64,000 bases of DNA from Alitta virens (Eukaryota; Annelida; Polychaeta; Phyllodocida; Nereididae). A program made the position numbers and the translations under genes. Numbering within the stretch: the stretch's first letter is position 1; each line of letters begins with the position of its first letter. The stretch lies in NCBI GenBank assembly GCA_932294295.1, contig OW028584.1, forward strand, positions 9,184,407 through 9,248,406, written 5' to 3'. Below the pieces are notes generated by a model. The model was not told the DNA's origin. It was given only the letters and a program-made list of their open reading frames with translations, and did not search any database. Positions 56,683-64,000 of the stretch are shown here, in pieces.

Positions 56683-58102
56683 ATAACAGTGGAGGGTGAG
56701 GAGTCCAATATAATTTTTTCATATCCCACAAAACTATGTTGGACGACAAACCATCCAGGCATCCACCATTGCTTATATTATCCACTTACTGTATAACATA
56801 CACTATTTGCAGCCATCCAACATGCATTGCATACATCCAACATACACTTTTACTCCAGCCATCCAAAATTCATTTCAGCCATCCAACATGCACCTATGCT
56901 GGATGACAATGAATCTGATTGGCTCACAGCAACTGAGTGGAGAATACTTCTATCGTAGGATGCTAGGAGATGCATGCCTACTATCCCAATTTTATGTCAA
57001 TATTGTACGTAAACACCAATGTATCACATATTTCAGAATAATGTTAAATGCTGTATCACCCGAGTTACCAAATAGTGTCAATTATATCTATTGTGTAATA
57101 AAAACCATATTTGTCTAAATTAATCAATATTATGAATGTATATTAAACTTATATTGTGACTTTGTTGGATAATATCTACCACGTGGTCATAAGTAATTAA
57201 TAAGTATTTATTTATGTAAGTGGACTGGTTGTTGCCAGAGGGAGCCAGAAGCAGCAATGGTTACCTTGGCAACAGCTTGATACACTGCCCTGAAACTTGT
57301 TCTTAGGAAAGACCAAAACCCTGAAGCCTTGGCTGCATTTCTTGGTTACCAGGGCAACGACCAGTTGCTGGCTTGTGGATAGCCCTGAGTTTTAGTTAGG
57401 AATAGTTAGTCAGAGAGAGTCAGAGGAAGAAAGGGAGAGAGAGAGAGGGGAGAGACTCCACAAAGTGTTTGTGGGGGATAGGACTTAAGTAGGATGTAGT
57501 CTTTATTAGGGAGAGCAGGTTGACCAGTGTGTGTCCCTGTGAATGCAGAGAGAGGGTGCTTCGGGCACATTAGTATATTAATTAAATTAGTATTAGATAT
57601 ACCAAGGAAGCAGTCAAGGGATCTTATTCAGGTATGTAATATATGTATATGTATGTTCTTTGTAATAATTGTAATAATAATAATAGTCAATGTGATTAAT
57701 GTAGTGTTGGAAACTCGGGTGGTATTGCTTCATGTACTATGTGTAATAATATGTATATCATTGTCATTGTTAATTTCTAAATATTAAAGTATATGTTTCC
57801 CTGTAAAGTTGATTTAGTTGACTAAAGTAATATAGTATTTTAAAGCAACTTAGAAACAACATCAATAAGTAAAAACCGAATTGGTTGTGACTATTTAACT
57901 CACAGCGAGTGGCTAATTTGTGGTGCACTCAGATCGGCATGTCTCTATAAGCATAGCGCCAACCTAACGATCTTGGTGCCCGGAGCGTAATTAATGGGTT
58001 AAGTAATTAGCCTAATTAATTGGTGCTAGTCAAGACTTCCATGCATATAATTCACATCCCACAGAACTCTATGTTGGACTCCTCACCATCCACTATTGTT
58101 AT
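56683..58102. mobile_element. ~1.4-kb TIR element with CATCCAAC arrays
   Basis: The left end ATAACAGTGGAGGGTGAGG (56683-56712) is matched inverted at 58071-58102, with a 3-bp gap and few mismatches. Inside the left end, AGCCATCCAACATGCA-like units recur five times (56755-56895). No transposase ORF is seen, so it is non-autonomous. Confidence 0.75.
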
Positions 58103-58831
58103 AATCACAGGCATTTGTTGTCAAGCGCAGTTTCAAGTATGGGGCCTATAATTAAGCCTAAAACATCATGTCACAACTCAAAAATAGCAATACAATCAAA
58201 TTTTTTCCTGCTATTTGCATATTTCACCATCTACACAACAAGCTCCCTGATTGGCCAATATCTCCCAACCACTGTGTGCTGTCAGTTTCAAGCCAAGTAA
58301 ATCATGGTTTTTCTGATTTGTTTATGTCATTAGAATCGTGTGTGATCTTAATTAATTTTTCACGAACCTTGGACTGACACCCTTTGTGCACTCAAACCTG
58401 ATAGCATCGGTGAAGTCTTAAGCATCATAAGCACTGTAGTAATGACGCTGCATGGCCCGATTTGGAATGCTATCTGGGTACGTCTGTCTGGCAGCTACAT
58501 ATGGTGCTTCAGACCAGGAGATCTAATTTTACGATTCAGATCCAATCCTTAAAAACATGTTCTGTTCTTGCAGGTGTTAGTAGCATCATTCCCGCGAATA
58601 CGATTTGGAATGCTATCTGATCTGGGAAATTCGTAATGATGGATGGATGTGATATTATATTTGCCTCAGCACAGACACTAACGATAATTAAGGTGTACGA
58701 TTTGAGAGCGATTAACCTTGTAATACAGGAGCAATAGTTCTACCTAAATGTTAAAATATGTAAACTGTTGTTTTTATCCCCCAGGGAACAAAATTCGAAT
58801 AGGGTTATTGTTATCGCTTGGAGAAATTCAT

Positions 58832-59437
58832 GTCCATCTGACGGGCGGGCTGAGGGCGCCATTCGGGTGTAACACTTTCGTTTCCGGCAGAACTCAAACA
58901 CCAATTGCATTTACTCTAACGAAATTTTGCACAGTAATACTCTATAATGCCTAAAGTGCCTTTTGATGTTTTACGCTAGCGCGGGCCACCATGGGCAAAT
59001 TACATTGTAATGCTCCAAGACAAGAATAACTCAGTTAAAAAATTAGGACATCTTGGACTTTAATTGCCATTGCGTAACATGCTAAGGATCGCACACACTA
59101 TATTAGCACTCAGTAAATAAATTGGTCATCCAGTTGACTAGTTGGGTTATAAAATTGATGAAAATGGTTGTCTGAGACAACTGGGTATTGCTTATTTCGA
59201 ACACTCATTGTCTGAGTTCGACTTCGGAGACAAAAGAAAAAACACCTAGCCAACATATGTTAATGTGACTATCAAAAGGTACCACTTGGCCATATAGAGT
59301 ATTACTGTAACTATCAAAAGATACCACTAGAGTATTACAGTATGAAATTTTGTTAGGGTAAGTGCATTAGCATGATTAGTATTGGGATTTCTGCTCTGGA
59401 AACGAAAGTGTTCCACTCTCCTGCCTGTCGGATGGAC
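58832..59437. mobile_element. foldback element with ~130-bp inverted arms
   Basis: GTCCATCTGACGGGC at the left end is matched by GCCTGTCGGATGGAC at the right. The inverted match continues through ACACTTTCGTTTCC and the AGAGTATTAC-containing stretch. The centre is unique and non-coding. Confidence 0.75.
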
Positions 59438-60014
59438 GCTAAACGATTTCAATGATGCCTGTGTGATATGAGGGATTCGTTGAAGGTTTTTTCTGCAGTG
59501 CAGCCTATGTTTTTTCTAATAAATTTGTGTGGTTTCTTCTTCTTTTCTTTCGTGTCAACAATTGGCCTACACCCTAAATCAATCTTACACTAAAAAAAAT
59601 CTAAGTGCAATGAGGTTCTGAATATTTGAAAAGTATTGCGAATGAAATACCTGTGCCATCAGGCACTACTATACCCTGTTAGCCAGACCTAACTCCAGGG
59701 CTTCCTTCGAGTTAATCGGTCCTCCTGTCAGGATGACAACCAGGGCCCTGGACAAGCCGATTAGTTTTGGAAGTCTCACAGTTCTTAAAGGGGTACACCT
59801 GTATGCATCAAAGGGATCATTCCTTTATTCGACCTTCTTCTCATCTTTTTATACGAATTAACATCTCACTAAACTGATTCAGAAGTCGTGGCTTTCAAAA
59901 AACTGCACATCTTTAGATGTAACTTCACATAACTTTTCTTTACTGAAGTTAAGGGTTTTTAGTACCTTTTACATCCTTCCGATATATTATCTCAAAAACA
60001 TCTATTTTTGTTAA

Positions 60015-61396
60015 AGGGGAACTAACCCCTTTTGCACTTTACCTCTCAGATTTTAGCTTGGGTCCATAGAAACAATTCTATGCTATTCATAACTTGTATA
60101 TGTGGTAATGAAATATCCTGCATTTATTAGCTCCGTGTTGTAAACTACGGAGGCCGCCATTTTTTAAATTCCTGGTGTTTTGCACTGACCGGAAATACGT
60201 CACTGTTGTACCAACTCTTAGCATGGAGTGAGAGCCAAGTATTCTGGAGGCTTGGCATTGCAATTCAATGGTGAGAACAACTGTCAACAACAGTTTTAGA
60301 TACAGGTGTAATTGCACTTTCAGAGCTTTTGTTAAGGGCATGTCAAAGCTAATTGTAATTTCTTGGGAATACAGCATAATTATAGCTAATTATTGCATTG
60401 ATTGCAGCAATAAGCAATTTGTATCTAAGAATAGGTAGGTATATATATATATATGCATGGGCAAATAGGCAATAACCCTGCTACGTACATGTTATGTAAG
60501 ACGTTTTTCCAAGCATAGGAGTTTAAATAGCAAAAGGTATTTAATGTAAAATTAAATAACTTTAAGATTACATTTAGCATATATTTTGTATCACTATATT
60601 TCTGACCATATTTTTGCAAGAGAACAGAATTGGAATACTGCTTTGCTTTGTAAATAAAATATGTCACATATAATCTTTAGGGGCAATGTGCAGTATTAGT
60701 ATTATGTATAGTATAAATATATTTCATAGTATTTATATTTGGTGTATATGTAGTGTTAGTGGGTTTGTTTTAAAGGCAGTACCTCCTTCTTTACCAAGAT
60801 TAATATATATTAATTACCAAATTGTGCTTATTTCAATTGTATGTTGGTTGCATTGCTATAGATACATTAAATATACCAGTTTAAAATAAAATATAATATC
60901 TAAAAACTTATTTTCAACAAAACTTTGTCAATACAATATTTTTTTAAAGCTTCACTAATAAACAGTAGTTGTATTACAAAGCAGGATACTTGATAGTTGT
61001 TCTGATATTGTGTGATAATTGCATTGTCTCAAATAGTTCATTGGCAATTACTTGACACTCAGTAAGAACTTTATGTTGTTGTGATATCTGTTCTTGTCAT
61101 TATAGTTGCAATGAACAATGTAACGGATTGTAATCCACAGGATTGTAATTAATTTGTATTGCAGACTATTGCTGAATACATATGGCCCAGCTGTGTACAT
61201 AAGTGACGTCACTGTATTGCGTGCCGTGTGCAATAATGGCGGCCCCCAGCATGTTGATGGTTTGTGCAAATTTCACTTTTAATTGGCTTGAAATCATATC
61301 AAACCCGAGTTTAAGACATTTCCTTTCACTGCAATATATTATTTGACAACTAATTGAACTTTTGAAATTAACATGCAAACTTCCATTAGTTCCCCT
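60015..61396. mobile_element. T2/Kolobok-like TIR element with TTAA duplication
   Basis: The ends read TTAA-AGGGGAACTAA and TTAGTTCCCCT-TTAA. TTAAAGGRR ends with a TTAA duplication are typical of the T2 (Kolobok) group of MITEs; piggyBac also uses TTAA. Inside the ends, GGCCGCCATTTT and AATGGCGGCC are also inverted. The interior has only short unsupported ORFs. Confidence 0.75.
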
Positions 61397-61640
61397 TTAA
61401 GTTGTGTGCAACAAAATGTGACCTAAAATCTCCAATTTATTACACATTTTAATTCTATGTCTTCGACGATTGTTATTCAGTAGTTTGCCATGTAAAATAG
61501 GCCTATGAATGGAGTTTCTGCTGCCACTTGCTGTGGTAATCAATAATCCCACATTGCTACTGATATCATAACTTGTCATGGTCATATAATGACACAGTAC
61601 GGTACTGAGAATAAGAACATAGAGAAACTGCAGGAGTTCA

Positions 61641-61788
61641 AGAGTTCACACCAGTGCCATCCCTGTGGGTGCCTAATGCCAAGTACAAATTGCACCTAGG
61701 TGCGGCGAGGCAATGCCATAGTTCAAACTCACAACCTTGCGGGTGGCAGGCAAATATACCTGAACCATTAGACCATGGCATCCCATAA
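61641..61788 (-). mobile_element. tRNA-derived SINE, second family
   Basis: The minus strand begins GGATGCCATGGTCTAATGG (A-box-like) and has a B-box-like GAGTTTGAACTATGG about 50 bp later, then a short GC-richer body. It is a different family from the SINE at 9209. Confidence 0.6.
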
Positions 61789-61799
61789 AAAATAAAGTT

Positions 61800-63425
61800 A
61801 AAATATTATATAATCATTGAACTACTTGATATTCAAACTTTTGTAGTTACCAGCAGGCAGCTACTGCTACCTCTTGTATTATTATCTCAATTGACAGTCA
61901 TCACATGAAGCTTCAATTTACACACGAAGGTAATAATAGTCCTAATTTGTCTTAATGAATAAATTTTCTTGTTTCCTCAAGAATAATAGATATGAATCTA
62001 AATATAGCACTTGCACAATTATCACACCTTCGGCTAATTTTCACCTAGGTCTTTGCAATACAGATGTGTTACAGACACCTGACATGACCTTTGCCACTGC
62101 AAAATAGGGCAAATAGATTCTTCTTTTATAAGAAGGGACAGCACTGACACCTTTGAGAAGGATAGTGCCATTTTGGGTTCAGGGTGAATAGTGTGTCTTT
62201 TCTGTAAAATTAACTGGCCCATCTCCTGAATATCATATAATATTTTCAAGATTAGTTTGAGATTCAAATAGTCCAACTGAAAGTTTATTATATTTCTGTT
62301 TCAATCTTATGACCTTAATTGCCGGATCAAAGCTGGAACCAACTTTATTATCTAAAGTAGTGTGAAGACCTGCATCCTGTTTTTTAATTTTCCCTTGACC
62401 TTAGCAGGCCGTTGACCTGGAATGTGGAGTATGCCCCCTGCCATAGCGTGGGTAACACGTGATAGGGGCTGCTGGTGTTTCTCAAGGAGAGGGACTAGCA
62501 GTAAAGTCTAGACTTGGGAATAGATAGGACGTGTGGCTGGGGCAGGATCCCAGAGGAACCTTACAGTAGTAACTAAGAAATCTCTTTTCTGTAAACTTTT
62601 CTGTAACTAGTATGATGAGATTACTCTGGGGGGAGGTACCGATCTGGAGTGCTGCTCAAGTCAAGATTAGCTAGTTTTAATGTATGTGGTATTTTCCTCA
62701 ATAATGTATACTGTCTTCTTTTACTGACAGTTTAGTTTTAGATAATTTAATTCTTAGCTCCTGCTCATTCAAAGCTTCAGATAATGCTTTATAAATGGCA
62801 ATTTCTAGTATAAAACACAAAAACAAGACCACTTGCAATTAAGTTTCGGAAATATATTCTGGTTAATACAAATACTTATATGATGATTAGACCAATGCTG
62901 GTTTCCTTTGGTCATTAATATTATACATGGGTTCTGGGTACAAGTTGTGTCATGAACAGGATATGGTGGCTCTGTTTATATTGACAGACTCCAGGACATA
63001 TACTCTGTATTTGACCCTTAGATTATACTCAACTGGTTCCCACACTGGGAATATATATGTATATATATATATCAAACAAAATAAACATTCAACACATCAA
63101 TTAGTCATAAACCTACCTAACTACGCACTTTAGTTACTAATTAACTAATAATCACTTTCTACTATTTTTAGGCATTCACTGCTTGGCATATGGTACACTT
63201 AAGACAGTTCGCACTCGTTCCCACTGATAATGAACTTTCCTTCACAAAAACATTATTAATATCATTCACATAAAATATACTGTTCTACAGTGTCAGTCGA
63301 CACTTTCTCTACTACCTATACTAGTTCACTAATATCTACTCACTTGCATTCGACCTAACACACACTAAAATAAACCATAAGTACTTTTCAATAAGCTAGT
63401 GGACTAAAAGTAATTAACAATGTTG
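61800..63425. other. no gene seen
   Basis: AT-rich intergenic DNA with a short (TA)n run near 63050. No supported feature. Confidence 0.6.
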
Positions 63426-63429
63426 CAAG

Positions 63430-63870
63430 CATCTCACACAGAGTATGCTGCCAGGTGCCTCACACAGGACACGTAACCAAAAATCTCACACAGAGAATAT
63501 TGCGCGCGTTTCACACAGAATACGCCGCCAGGTGTCTCACACAGGACACGTAACCAAAAATCTCACACAGAGAATATTGCGCGCGTTTCACACAGAATAC
63601 GCCGCCAGGTGTCTCACACAGGACACGTAACCAAAAAAATCTCACACAGAGAATATTGCGCGCGTTTCACACAGAATACGCCGCCAGGTGTCTCACACAG
63701 GACACGTAACCAAAAATCTCACACAGAGAATATTGCGCGCGTTTCACACAGAATACGCCGCCAGGTGTCTCACACAGGACACGTAACCAAAAATCTCACA
63801 CAGAGAATATTGCGCGCGTTTCACACAGAATACGCCGCCAGGTGACCCGCACAGGACACGTAACTAGGGT
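63430..63870. repeat. 77-bp higher-order minisatellite, ~5.5 copies
   Basis: Nearly identical 77-bp units, each made of three related ~25-bp subunits that all begin TCACACAG. One unit has two extra A. The ORFs across it (about 60-80 codons, with repeated SHTENIARVSHRIRRQ) are a by-product of the repeat. Confidence 0.95.
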
Positions 63871-64000
63871 TTTTCACATGAATTAAATACAATTGTTTTA
63901 GCAAAGAATCTCCTACAGAGTATCCTTTCACTGAATTTCTACTTTATAGCTTACAGGTGTTTTGGCTAAATATGGGCTGTCCCACTGGTTCTTAAGTGAT

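Noticed and set aside
63445..63845. Long repetitive ORFs
   Set aside because: They follow the minisatellite units; a 2-bp insertion in one unit shifts the frame without consequence.
63430..63870. CRISPR-like array
   Set aside because: Units are contiguous higher-order tandem repeats without unique spacers, in a eukaryotic genome.

Overview
The window is eukaryotic nuclear DNA from an animal. It is AT-rich, carries intron-split genes with GT-AG junctions, and is heavily loaded with transposable elements. The two spliced host genes, DNPEP and PDCD6IP/ALIX, are clearly metazoan. The transposon mix (Ty3/gypsy, two DIRS-like elements, a Polinton/Maverick-type polymerase, PIF/Harbinger, a LINE, tRNA-derived SINEs and many TIR elements) fits a marine invertebrate, perhaps a deuterostome or lophotrochozoan. 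I cannot name the species.

Layout. 1-1.3 kb: a single-coding-exon gene for a class II aldolase/adducin-like protein. 1.8-5.6 kb: a decayed gypsy element on the minus strand with very short LTRs. 5.6-9.6 kb: a decayed DIRS-like element on the plus strand, broken by a LINE tail and a SINE. 9.8-12.9 kb: interspersed repeats and small TIR elements. 13-15.7 kb: a second, minus-strand DIRS-like element. 15.8-25.8 kb: a protein-primed family-B DNA polymerase gene of Polinton/Maverick type, split by a LINE (16544-18772, 8-bp TSD) and then by an intact-looking PIF/Harbinger transposon (20745-25542, TAA TSD, 45-bp perfect TIRs, transposase plus SANT/Myb-like gene). 26.7-27.8 kb: a compact, overlapping minus-strand ORF cluster with a PC4-like first ORF, possibly another part of the same virus-like element. 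28-31.1 kb: AT-rich DNA with nested arrays of short motifs and a large hairpin.

31.3-39.9 kb: the complete DNPEP (aspartyl aminopeptidase) gene, 14 coding exons and about 462 aa, with all M18 metal ligands. It has a duplicated exon 10 (the second copy is frameshifted by one base) and a 42-bp in-frame duplication of the exon 9 splice acceptor. 40.9-53.8 kb: the complete PDCD6IP/ALIX gene in the same orientation, 20 coding exons and about 883 aa, with Bro1 domain, V domain and proline-rich tail. Its introns hold SINEs and an interspersed repeat. 53.8-64 kb: no convincing gene, but several TIR elements (one T2/Kolobok-like with TTAA TSD), tRNA-derived SINE remnants and a higher-order minisatellite at the right edge.

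The host genes are ordinary housekeeping genes: cytosolic peptide trimming, and ESCRT-associated membrane scission. The most unusual content is the transposon-in-transposon stack around the polymerase with its neighbouring compact ORF cluster, the duplicated DNPEP exon, and a recurring architecture in which different mobile elements carry dense arrays of their own 8-15 bp motif near their ends.
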